Source of the DNA: Hofstenia miamia
Taxonomy: Eukaryota; Xenacoelomorpha; Acoela
NCBI GenBank assembly: GCA_004352715.1
Contig: SCFE01000097.1
Coordinates: forward strand, 153,545-217,544
Reading direction: 5' to 3'
Length of the DNA: 64,000 nucleotides
Each line of letters opens with the position of its first letter. Position 1 is the first letter of the stretch. The position numbers and the translations under genes were made by a program. Below the pieces are notes generated by a model. The model saw only the letters and a program-made list of their open reading frames with translations, was not told the origin of the DNA and did no database searches. Of the stretch, positions 12,000 to 22,261 are shown piece by piece.

Positions 12000-13221
12000 A
12001 ATATTTATTATTTATTTCTTGTGAAAATTCATGAAGCTGAATATATTCTAATCCAACCTGCCTCAATATTTTGAAATTTGTCCCCTTTACCTTCAGGAAT
12101 CACAACTCTATTGTAAAGTGTTGCCCTCCGGTCGCTACATTCAATAGAATATCCCTGGACAGTAACTGTGTATCTGAGATATGCCAATTAATTGAGTTTT
12201 AGGTAATAAAATAATACCAGGAAACTGTATTGAAGCGAGTGAAAGTATAATATTCTTCCATTTTATACTTGATTGAATATTTGATAAGAAAATAAAGGGA
12301 CTAGTGAGCGTTTCTAAGAAAGTTTATCTTTTGGGAATATAGTCAACGCAAAACAATCCATGCTTAAAAAGACGTAAATCCACTGATATTGTGGATTTAG
12401 GAACACCTAGTCATGAATTATTTAATGATCTGAGCCAGTTTCTTGCATCATCATAATTGCTTAATAACGTACTATCGAATTCAGTAATAACAATATGGAA
12501 GGACTTCCTGCAGGAAATGTAATACATTTCGAATGCAGTAGTCTTATTCTTATTGATTCCATATATTCGAACATATCAGCATTAGTAGTAGCTTTCGCTA
12601 ATCTCCCAATAAGTAGTTGATGGGAATTTCGTGGGCGTGGAAACGCCTTTATATTGATTAGGACCTTTATTTAGGGCAACCTTCCCTGTACCAAACTGTG
12701 GTCTAGCATGATTTTCCGGCGGTTATTCTCAGAATTTTTTACCACTACGTTGGAATCGACACTGCTTAAGCATTCGCTTGTGAGAAGTGGTTCAAACGGT
12801 TTTTTCGAAAATCTACTCTTTGATAAAAGATATTTCTGACCATTTACCTCAATGGGATTTCTACAAAACGTTCCGTAGTAGAGAAAATACCATTTAGATT
12901 TTCATCCAATTTGTCCAGTATTGCATTGCCCTTTGCCTGATTGGAATAGCTTGAATAGCACTTATCACATTTCCAAGAAATTGTTGCATGAAAAGCAACC
13001 TATGAAGTTATTTCGGTGTATTGTCCATGACCACATTCGGAACATGTAGAATTATTAGAATCCGCATTACATTCGCAAGCAAGAAAGCAGGACGCGCTCA
13101 AATTATATAAGATAAAATTAGAAACGCAGATGGTCTGTATAAAATGTGATTGTTTATTGATTCTAATTTCAATTGATCGCAAACTTATAAATATTTTAGT
13201 ATCGTCAGAACTCTGGCCCAT
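12000..13221 (-). pseudogene. Unassigned degenerate coding-like block
   Basis: Several minus-strand frames between 12.0 and 13.2 kb look protein-like but are interrupted. The 73-codon frame at 13000-13221 ends in a Cys-rich stretch (CECNADSNNSTCSECGHGQY). After its stop the same frame continues with WKCDKC, which could be a zinc-binding (PHD or ribbon-like) motif. Further along, two runs of about 68-70 codons are separated by a stop near 12684. I do not recognise the family. It could be the 5' part of the LINE whose tail lies at 11611-11946, because some LINE ORF1 proteins carry PHD-like fingers, or another decayed element. Confidence 0.3.
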
Positions 13222-13495
13222 TGCAATTTCACTTTGAGTTCCCTATCTCTACGTTAACCAATTTTGTAGTCAATGCAACTATAATTAATCAGTACTAACA
13301 TTACTAACAACTTTCTTTAGATCCATACCAACGGCTGCAGCATACTCTTCGAGCGAATTTCATCAACAGATGAGGAGATGCCTTTCACCTTTGTAGCTTC
13401 CACTAAGTTAAACTTTTTAATGTATTTTTGTTAGCTTCAGTTGTTCATTTGTAGTTCAATACATAAAGTGTTACTTATCTACATTCTTCATTTTA

Positions 13496-13685
13496 GGCCC
13501 GAAACACACGATTATTTCTGCGCGGAATCCCTGAGATAATTGGTTGTGGTTAAAAATAGTTTGCAAGCAAGCGATGATTATTTTCCCGCGCATAACATTT
13601 AATAGCGAACAAACCGTGAATATTTTAATCACAACCAATTATCTCAGTAATTCCGCGCAGAAATAACCATCGTGTGTTTCGGGCC
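13496..13685. mobile_element. PIF/Harbinger-like MITE, 190 bp foldback
   Basis: The two ends are inverted repeats of about 60 bp beginning GGCCCGAAACACACGAT and ending in GGTTGTG(G/A)TTAAAA. They differ by a few substitutions and a 3-nt indel. The element is flanked by TTA on both sides (13493-13495 and 13686-13688). A 3-bp TTA/TAA duplication with G/C-rich termini is the signature of PIF/Harbinger elements. No coding capacity. Confidence 0.75.
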
Positions 13686-14118
13686 TTATATGTAGTAATA
13701 AATATAGAATGAAATAATGCAACATACAAGAGAGCTCCGCTCTTCCTTATTAACATGCAGGTATTTTTATATAATATGAATATGATATTTTTAAAATACA
13801 GTGAAAATAATTACAACGAGAGTACTTACTATACTTATTGTACCATCGTCAGTCAACTAAAAATTTAAATTTACAAAACATTAAAAATTTAAAATAGATC
13901 AAGTATTTGATGGTACTTAAGTTTTTTCTTAATAATAATAGTTTCTGTAAACCTTTGTGGAATTGTATTTTATAAGAATATTAAAGTCGGATGTTAATTC
14001 TTTATGTATTTTTGTATGTTTATAAATTTAGGAATTTAACTGTCCATGTAGATGTTTTTGAATTCGTATTTTCAAATATCGTTTGGTTTCACCAATGTTG
14101 CAATGGTAAATATAATTC

Positions 14119-14350
14119 CCAAGTAGCAAGCCAGCAATGGGCCATTATTGGTCCATTATTGGTGCCATCAATTTACCAACAATGAGCCATCAATTCACCA
14201 TTAAAAGCCAATATTTACCAACAATACGCCATTCATATAACAACAATTTGCCTTCTAACATTAATAGTTTATATTGGCAAATGGTTGGCCAATATTGGCC
14301 AACGATGCCAATAATGGACCAATAATGGCCCATTGATCATTGTTACTTGG
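14119..14350. mobile_element. Palindromic MITE with CCAATAATGG subrepeats, 232 bp
   Basis: The ends read CCAAGTA inward and TACTTGG outward. A perfect 27-bp inverted repeat pairs 14136-14162 with 14308-14334. The interior holds an 18-bp perfect palindrome, TTGGCCAATATTGGCCAA, at 14285-14302, and many CCA(A)TATTGG-like subrepeats. No clean target duplication was identified, so the superfamily is open. The two open frames here (13991-14185 and 14137-14325) are shadows of the repeat. Confidence 0.7.
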
Positions 14351-14828
14351 ACAATAATTAAATTTATAGACAATTGATGATATCAATGTTTTTTTAATTG
14401 TATCTTTTTATAATTAAATTCGATGTATTTTCCTGAATTCCAAGTTGATATAATTCTTAATTTACTTTGAGGCCACAAAGCTTTCATAAATATTGATTTT
14501 TGTCGCTATAGTAGCTTAGCATGCTGAGCAAATGCTAATCTTAACGGGCATTTCTCATAAACGACAATAAAAATTGACCCAAAATCTTTGCATTTAATTT
14601 TTTTTATTCCAGCACCAACCAATGACATTGTTAATTTCGAAATTTATGCATATTGACAAAAACATTGAGAAGGGGCATGAATTTTTATGATTACTTTTTT
14701 AAAGTGCCTTTTTAATAGAACAATTGGTAAAATGAAATTTCCATGTAGAGGGTGTAAGATTAAGAGTTTGTTACATGCAGTTTAAGTAAGACATATATTG
14801 TATGTACATCACTATTTACAAGGATATG

Positions 14829-14835
<7 letters not shown>

Positions 14836-14861
<26 letters not shown>
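14836..14861. repeat. TA microsatellite
   Basis: Uninterrupted (AT)n tract in otherwise unannotated AT-rich sequence (14351-15236). Confidence 0.9.
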
Positions 14862-15236
14862 GAAAAAATATAAATGGTACATTTGCACTAAGACAAATCA
14901 TTATGTACCAGTACGGTTGTTGAAGTAATACGTATGTTTCATTGACTATTACCAATATGACATCCTCCCTTTTTAAATTTGTTGTTTAACTAAATTTGTA
15001 AATTAAATCATCCAAAGAATTGAGGAGGCTTTGTTTCTTTCAGGTCTCTTATTTCTGTGATCATCTGCAGTTGCAGCAATAGAGCCGTAATCTGGGAGTG
15101 TGGTAGATTGCATTGTAATCTTATCTGTCTCCGGGGTGTTCACTCTAAAGGTACGTCGAAGTCATCTAAGCGGCTGGGTAACTTACTTGATTTCTGAATA
15201 TTTCCCATGTCAATCAAGTGGCGCCAATTTCTTCCA

Positions 15237-15544
15237 ATTAAGCGCAGGGCCGTGGCTAGGGGAGGGCCAGGAGGGCATGGCTCTCCCTGTTGGGCCACTG
15301 TGCCCCCCTTCCTTTTGGCATCCTGGATACAGAACTTCATAGTATTAATTCTAATATTCTGTAACTAAGTTAGAGTGATTATCTTTTAGTTGAAATATAC
15401 ATAATACTAATGCAATTCTATTAAAAAATTCAATGAAAAAAGGTGAAACTATCTCATATGAGTAAAACTATGATTAATTTATTGAACTTTGCGGGGCCAT
15501 GGCCCCCCTAAACTTCAAATGAAAGCCACGGGCCTGATTAAGCG
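15237..15544. mobile_element. hAT MITE with exact 8-bp target duplication
   Basis: The element spans 15245-15536 (292 bp) and is flanked by a perfect 8-bp duplication ATTAAGCG (15237-15244 and 15537-15544), diagnostic of hAT transposition. The termini are CAGGGCCGTGGCT and, from the other end, CAGGCCCGTGGCT (12 of 13 identical). It is much more G/C-rich at its ends than its surroundings. The overlapping frames (15100-15342 plus, 15140-15340 minus) are incidental. No transposase is encoded. Confidence 0.85.
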
Positions 15545-15739
15545 ACCATTTACTTTGATTATGCATGATTGTGGTGTTTTGGCTTTTCTTACGAATTTCC
15601 CAATACGAACCTTTTTTCTGGGTTTTAGAACTTCCTACTTTTTAAATTGTCGATTGTAACATTTTTCTTGTGATATAGATTTGCATTCAGCTTTTCCAAG
15701 TTTTGTTTGTGAGCCATTTGGTTTGAGTGAAACGTTTGG

Positions 15740-17090
15740 CATCAATCAATTGGCGCGTAAACCACTTCTATAGAATAACTGAGATTGTGAATATTCGGAA
15801 AATTGTAGAGGAATATTATTATTATAGTCCATAAGCGCCATCCTATTATCCGGACTTTTTCTAAAAATATTCTTAAAGGTCTTTACTGCTATTTCAGCCA
15901 TACCATTTGATAAGGTTGTTGTCTGCCACAAATTTCTGCCCACTTTTCCCCACTTATCCTATGGCTTTGAATGAATCGAGAGTAATAGTCAAGAAATATT
16001 AGAAATATCTGATAAGCAATGTCGATGCCTAATTTTTTAAATAGCAGTGATTGTCTTTTATGGTGGATCAGTGGCTCCTTTCTTTGTCTTACTTGCAGCA
16101 TTTTACATGGAAGGCATTTTCCTACAAATCTCATCAAACATCCGTAGCCAGAACCCAAACTGCTGCTCAAACTTTTTTATCTTTATGATCCCCATGTGTG
16201 CTCCATGTACAGCTTTTAATACTTCTTGTCGATCGGAGAATGGAATACATGCAGTGCAAATTACGCATTTTAATGTTTAAGGAACTTTTTGTCAGGCTAT
16301 TCAGTTTTTAGAAAGTTCATAACATCATTTGAGTCGAGATGACTTGATAGAGCTCTTCGAATTAGTTTTAAGTTCAATTGATAGATGCTGTCAAACAGTG
16401 ACAAGCTATTTGCAAATTTTCTCCAATTCACTTGTGTGCTTTGGTGGCAGTCTTAATCTTGACGCAGGAAATAGTAACTTTCCGGGCTTATAATGATTTT
16501 CCAATGACGGATATTTATGTAGTATCACAAAATGGCGTTGAACTCGTGAAGGGCACGTTGCCAAGGGTTTATGCTGTAAACTTTCCATTGGCTTGTGGTC
16601 CGACTCTGCAATTATCTTATTTCTATACGTATATTGATTAATGTGTGTACAAACATAGTTTTCCTTCGTCCCTGTAATTGATCTTCATGCGAATGTCTTA
16701 TTCCCCTGAATGAGACATGCACCAATTGCTGATCTTGACGCATCAGTTTGAATGTTAGCAGTGTGTCTGTTGTTAAAGTGCCTTAGTACAGGATCTAAAG
16801 TTAAGTGGTTGATCAATCACTGTAGAGTCATCTCCTGCTATTGATCACATGCGAATATTGAATCAACCTTTAATAAGTGTCTCAATGGAGTTTTAGTTTC
16901 GGAGTAGTTTGGGATGAAGTCTGATATGAAGAGATTGTTTATCCGTTGTTGTTGAGGACTTTTTGATTACGTTGATTTTGTTCAGATCTGGATGGAAACC
17001 TCAATCACTTACTACAAATCCCGTATATTTTAGCAGAATGGTTCATGAGCTGAATCTTTCGTCTGTTTTATTTGATATTTCTGGCTAGTG
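15740..17090 (-). mobile_element. Degraded Ty3/gypsy retrotransposon pol fragment (RT end, RNase H, integrase)
   Basis: Reading on the minus strand from about 17090: the end of the reverse transcriptase (GFHPDLNKINVIKK), the connection (an NYSETKTPLRHLLK-like run), RNase H (TDASRSAIGACLIQGNK; later HKPLATCP and YKPGKLL), then integrase. The integrase shows zinc-binding remnants (CLPCKMLQ), a core stretch (GIDIAYQIFLIFLDYYSRFI) and a later NGMAEIAVKTFKNIFRK segment. The order RT, RNase H, integrase is that of Ty3/gypsy pol. Stops and frameshifts break it throughout; three separate frames (16406-16588, 15889-16170, 15746-15943) carry the best pieces. No LTR was recognised and the gag/protease part is missing. 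Confidence 0.8.
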
Positions 17091-17651
17091 CACAATTCAG
17101 CCAATCTTTGGCTACCCAACGCAGTTTGAGGGATTATTTTGTGAATTTCTATCAAGTAATACCATATGTGATGAAGTGTCATCATAGTTAAGGCGAAATA
17201 GATATTTTAAGTCAATGTTTCATATTGTGGAACAAAAATGCTATAAATTATAGATAACTCTTACAAAGTGGTACACATAGCAAACTAATTGTAATAGTTT
17301 CAAATGTCATGATTCTTCTCCTCATAGCTTTTATAAATATCTTTAAAATGAAATTTTTTTTTGTTGAAATTGAGGTACCAGATGTTCTTAGCAATAATAA
17401 CAAAATGTGTGGTTGTAGATCTATTAAAGGTTTCCACATTTAAACCCAGTGGACTGCTGGAATGCTTCAACAGTTCTTGAATTTTATTGTATACAATTCA
17501 TAATTTGGGCCTAAAATTTGCTATATTCTAACGGAAATATACTAATAATTCATTAACTGGGGTACCATATATAATTTTTTTAAACATTTTCTTTGACTCC
17601 TAAATAACTGATTTCCTAGTTATTTTTGCGAAAAAAATTCTATGATTTTCA

Positions 17652-18565
17652 GCCCGTACTAAAACTAGGACGCCGCCGAAGTCACAGCATAATCGCTTAT
17701 TATACGAGACCCACCCCGTTCGTTCTTCAAAGCCAGTTTGTTTCTTCTGTCTAGCATTTTAAGTTATTATGCAAATGGAATCGAGTGAAAATATGATTCT
17801 ATTGTGAAAAGTAGAAATACAAGAAATAGAATATAGCTGGCGTCTCACGATTACTTGGGTTGAGAACAACAGACACCATCAGGCCCAACCAAATAAAGGG
17901 AGCACTGTTTGCCACTGACAGTGTTGGATACGCGCGGTTCAAAAAACAAAATCTGTATATACTGCTCATTGCTCAATCGGAATAAGAAGAAAGAAGTAGT
18001 ATTACGCTATTATCATGCGTGGTGTTCAAATAGCTGTCGTAAATTCATGGAAAATCTACGCAATGCTGAATAAAAACGAGAAAATGTCTTTTTGATTCAT
18101 CAGAGATTTGGCTTTGCCTTATATGAAGCTAACTTTCCTACAGGACTCTATTTTCCAGCAGCGATTTGGATTCGAACGGAGTGTAGCTGGACCACACAAT
18201 TAACATTTTGATGGCTTGAATCATGTGACGAAAACTAGGGACAAACAACATAGGTGCCAGGGAGGCGCATGTTCAAAAAAGACGCTCTCATACTGTGACA
18301 AGTTTTCGATTATGCTGTGCAGGACCTGTTTTCCAAAGTATCATACTGATTGAGTTGTTGCTGTTCATTATCATTATTATGAAAAATATAAATATGTGAA
18401 AATTCTTCGCTTTCATTATTTTGTTGTGGTTTTAGTAAATAAAAAATTTAAAAATTTCCATTGCTCTTTTTGAATAATTGAAACATTCTTTTTCTATATA
18501 TAAATTTCAAAAATATTTTTTTCAAAAATGTTGGGTTTTTGTCAGCGTCCTATTTTTAGGACAAC
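17652..18565 (+). mobile_element. piggyBac-like transposon remnant
   Basis: The interval encloses the transposase tail at 17972-18353. Near its edges two imperfect inverted segments, ACTAAAACTAGGACGCCGCC (from about 17657) and, on the other strand, CCTAAAAATAGGACGCTGAC (ending about 18558), look like terminal or subterminal repeats. The expected TTAA target sites were not seen, so the outer borders are approximate. Confidence 0.5.
17972..18353 (+). pseudogene. piggyBac (PGBD-like) transposase C-terminal remnant
   Basis: The first frame reads LNRNKKKEVVLRYYHAWC, resembling the RxKKWYWPLFAW stretch of piggyBac transposases. After a frameshift it reads VQIAVVNSWKIYAMLNKNEK, then MSF, a stop, FIRDLALPY. 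The tail carries HRCQGGACSKKTLSYCDKF and LCRTCFPKYH, matching the C-terminal Cys-rich (RING/PHD-like) domain that binds element ends. The catalytic Asp region lies upstream and is not recognisable. Stops and at least one frameshift make it a pseudogene. Confidence 0.75.
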
Positions 18566-18569
18566 CATG

Positions 18570-20880
18570 TAAACTTACGTACAAAGACGTGGATATCTAA
18601 AAAATACGATCATGCAAATTGGTTATAAGCTCAAAAACGGGTTTAGAATATTTACTGATTTAATTTGAAAATTTACTTGTGAGATACTTCAACTGTTCAG
18701 AAATTACAAAACACACTCAGTGACCTGATCAACTTGACGAAAAACACAAATAGATCGACTTAGTAACATGTATAAAAGTTAAGGACTACGAAATATTTAA
18801 TGTTTTTGGTAAAAGTAGATGCCCTATAAATAGACTCTGTCTGTTAATAGGTTAAGAAGCGCCTATAGATTTTACAATATGCTAGCAAATTATCTACTTT
18901 GCACTGAGTCAGAAAGGATATGCAGAAGATATTACTCTTCCTTTATCAACAAAAGGCGATGATTGTAATGCATCAATATGTCGCGTAAATTGTATTTTAA
19001 CCTACGGCGCAAAGAACTCTGATTTTGCACATGGCAAAATATTTGAGGTTGGTTGTTGGTCCCCTGGGCATTAGAGCGCTTCATTATCTGAACTTTATGC
19101 GGGTACTGAGAATTTGAGAATTTGAATGTCACAAAAATGGAATTTCTCATGAAAATTTTTGATATTTTCACGCACTTCAAGCACAGGAAAAATTTTTAAC
19201 ATACACAAACCCTTAGACGTTCCATATCAAAGGCTTTGAATGTTTCTTAAAAGGATGAAATTGTTAAAAAATGTGGACAACCTACGGCCCGCCAAATAAT
19301 TTTGTCTGACCCTCAAAGCGATTTGACTATCGCTCATGCACGGCAACATTGCCATTGATTAAGTATCGCCTCTGAACATTGAATACTATTAGTATTTATA
19401 GCTTTTATTTTCCAAACTGCAAAGTAACATAAACTTGTCACACACTAGGAGCATATATTAGGTGGATTATTCAATATAAATTGCGCATTTGCTGCAAATT
19501 GAAGTTGTTGAACGTAGGTGAAGAAAATAAAAGATTAAATCTGTTTTGCAAATTAAAATATTTGTCTTGTATATAATGAAGAAATGCAACTAAAATTATA
19601 AAGCTGCCCTCAACAAAGTCTAAAGTTCAATGCTCTCAATATTGAATGCTTAGTAAGGAGAAAATGTTTCCATAGAACTCACTAACCATTAAATGATTTT
19701 TGTAATTTTTATTTTATGCTGCTGAGTAGATAGCTTCAGCTTTATGATTCGCAAAGGCAATTTATTGCTTTTCTTGTTCACTACTATTGATAAACTGTCT
19801 GTAATCGTGTCTAAAAAATACATAGTATTCGGAGGTTCATCTCCTCTGTTCTAAGGTAATATTAGTAGAAATAGGTTTAAATAACTAACTGTTTACATTA
19901 TAATACATAAATTTGTATGATTTCCATATAAATGCTTGCAGACATTTGTGGACATCATTTCCAATAGAAATAAGTTTAAATTGAAGTGTAGTTTAAAACA
20001 AGTGTTTAGTCATTAACTTTACAAAAAATTTTTAAAATTATTCAATTACCTTTATGTTATGAATGGGGAAGATAAGTATAGTCTTTGATGTACCATAGCA
20101 ATAGCTGAAATAGCAAGTTTTTCCAATTGTTTGGAGCGCTGAAAGAGATCCACTGTCATAGCTTTTTCCAGACTCAAAATGGACACGTTGAATTGATGTT
20201 TCTATGCGTGCAATAATTGATATACATTCGTATGTATATCATCAGTATTAAAAACTCACGGGTGTTCATGTTGCTCATATATTTGTGATACCAAAATTTC
20301 AACACAAACAGGCTTGGTACATATTGTCTCACCCAAGTCGCAGACAATAAAAAATCAATCTTAATCAGCAACTTGTTAATTCTTTCAAAATTCAATTTAT
20401 TCTGACTTAAGACGTCGTTTTAGCAATAAATCAAAGTTTTCGGTTTTACAATACAAATGATTTCTGCCCACAACAATTCTGACATGTTAATGTGTGAAGT
20501 TTTAGATAATATTAAGGTAATTTATATAGATCATTTAGTATTTCAACTAATTTTTAACATAGTGCTACATCAATAGAATTGCCATTGCATTGAAACTCAA
20601 TAAACATTGAGTACCAGAAGAATTTCATTTACTAGTAAATACCAATTTCATACAAGGCTGTCCTATCAAAATTGAAGTTAAATGCGGGTAAGATTGTTTT
20701 TGGTGATCGAACCCTCAATTAACCTACATGATGTAAGTTGGTTCGACCTTTCACCCGTGGACGGCTAATTTTTTAGTAACGACTATTATCCACTTCAGGA
20801 TAAACCATTCCAACCTAAACTAACTTCAAAACTAAGCATTTTCAAGATCTGTAGAAATATGATAACAAGTGCAATTTAAA
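18570..20880. other. AT-rich stretch without recognised gene
   Basis: No exon of a known family is seen. Minus-strand frames at 18932-19180 (82 codons) and 20174-20395 (73 codons) show no motif. A phrase near 19285-19320 (ctacggcccgccaaataattttgtctgaccc) looks like a decayed repeat but no ends were found. Confidence 0.4.
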
Positions 20881-20888
20881 AGACTTTG

Positions 20889-22261
20889 TTTGGCTGAAGG
20901 AGGCCCTAAGGAAGATGAAGAACTGGAAGGCGCCAGTCAGAGATGAGGTACCTGAAGATGTATGCTAGTTCAAAGAAGATGTTGCAGAAGCAATTGGAGA
21001 CATTGGAGAAAGCAAGCAGAAATTCTGTGTCAGCATTCAATGGGCAGAACAGCATAAAGGCAATTAATACGTGGGAGATACCAGTGTTAAGATATTCGGC
21101 AGGAATAGTTAGGTGGAACAAGAATGAACTGAGGGAATTAGACAGGGAGACAAGGAAGATACTAGCAGCAGAGAGATCATTCAACCTAAATGGAGATGTA
21201 GATAGGCTGTACATGGCAAGGCATAAGGGAGGGAAAGGGCTGCTAAGTGTGGAGGAAACTGTAGAAGCAGAAGCACTAGGGCTAAAGGAATATGTAGAAG
21301 AGCAACCTAGAGGATCCCTACTAGAGGTCACTAAGGAGTTAAGGAAAATAAGAACTGAGAGTGAATGAAAGAAGGTATACCAGAGTAGGATGGAATCAGA
21401 GAGACAAACTAGGTATAGCCAGAAGGCAATGCATGGAGAATACTGGAGGAATACAGAAATGTGTGACAGAGAAGAGAGCAACAAGTGGTTAAAGAAGGCA
21501 GGACTGAAGAGAGAAACAGAAGCACTGATAATGGCAGCACAGGAGCAAGCAATAAGAACAAACTGGGTGAAGAAGCATATAGACAGAAGAGTAGAAGTAA
21601 GTGATAAGTGTAGGCTATGTAAGAAAGAGGCGGAGACAGTAGATCATCTGATAGCAGGGTGTGAGAAGTTGGCACAGAATGAGTATAAGTTCAGGCATGA
21701 CAAGGTGGGAAGAATGGTACATTGGAGTTTGAGCAGGCAGCATGGGTTAGAAGCAGGAGACAAGTGGTATGAGCACAAGCCACAGGGCGTCATAGAAAAT
21801 GAGAAGGTTAAGATACTGTGGGACTTCAAAATACAGACAAGCAAGGTGATAGAAGCACGGAGGCCAGACATAGTAGTGGTAGACAAAGAGCAAAGATTAG
21901 GAACAGTGATAGACATAGCAGTACCAAAGGACAGAAATGTAGAAAGCAAAGAGAAAGAGAAGATAGACAAGTACAGGGAGTTGGCAGATGAAATAGAAAG
22001 GCTGTGAAAGTTAAAGAAGATTGAAGTAGTCCCGGTAGTAGTAGGCGCACTAGGAGCAGTGAGTAAGAAGCATAAGAGATACTTGGAGGAGTTAGGAGTA
22101 CCAAAGTGGGGAGGAGCGGTAGCACAGAAGGCAGCATTGTTAGGAACAGCTAGAGTCCTGAGGAAAGCTCTCAGACTCCCTGGGAACTGGTGAGTTCCCC
22201 GAGCTGAGAGGAATACCAGCATGAAGCTGTGAGAAGTAATAATAATAATAATAATAATAAT
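20889..22261 (+). mobile_element. R4/Dong-like non-LTR retrotransposon, internally deleted, (TAA)n tail
   Basis: The element shows an early RT-region peptide (WLKEALRKMKNWKAP at 20891) that jumps directly to the C-terminal third of the polyprotein at about 20943 in another frame, so most of the reverse transcriptase is deleted. The coding strand is strikingly purine-rich against its surroundings. The 3' end runs into TAATAATAA repeats (22237-22261). R4-clade Dong elements are known to insert in TAA repeats, consistent with the encoded restriction-like endonuclease. The minus-strand frames over this interval are shadows. Confidence 0.85.
20943..22193 (+). pseudogene. C-terminal region of R4/Dong-like polyprotein: CCHC finger and restriction-like endonuclease
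   Basis: One frame runs from 20943 to the terminal TGA at 22191-22193 with only two internal stops, TGA at 21366 and TGA at 22005. It contains a thumb-like region (INTWEIPVLRYSAGIVRWNK), a CCHC finger (CRLCKKEAETVDHLIAGC; C-x2-C-x8-H-x4-C) and the PD-(D/E)xK nuclease core (RRPDIVVVDKEQRLGTVIDI). A VPVVVGALGAVSKKHKRYL segment and a LLGTARVLRKAL tail close it. Residue types and order fit R2/R4-type LINEs, whose nuclease nicks the target for target-primed reverse transcription. At both internal stops the family usually has Trp, so single TGG-to-TGA changes would explain them. The copy looks relatively young but cannot encode a polymerase. Confidence 0.85.

Noticed and set aside
15100-15342. 80-codon plus and 66-codon minus frames
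   Set aside because: Both run through the G/C-rich end of the hAT MITE at 15245-15536.
20698-20760. tRNA-like words (gatcgaaccctc, ggttcgacc)
   Set aside because: No A box, no cloverleaf and wrong spacing; treated as chance.
20906-22222. Long minus-strand open frames of 192, 88, 192 and 103 codons, Ser/Leu/Pro rich
   Set aside because: They are antisense shadows of the purine-rich LINE coding strand.
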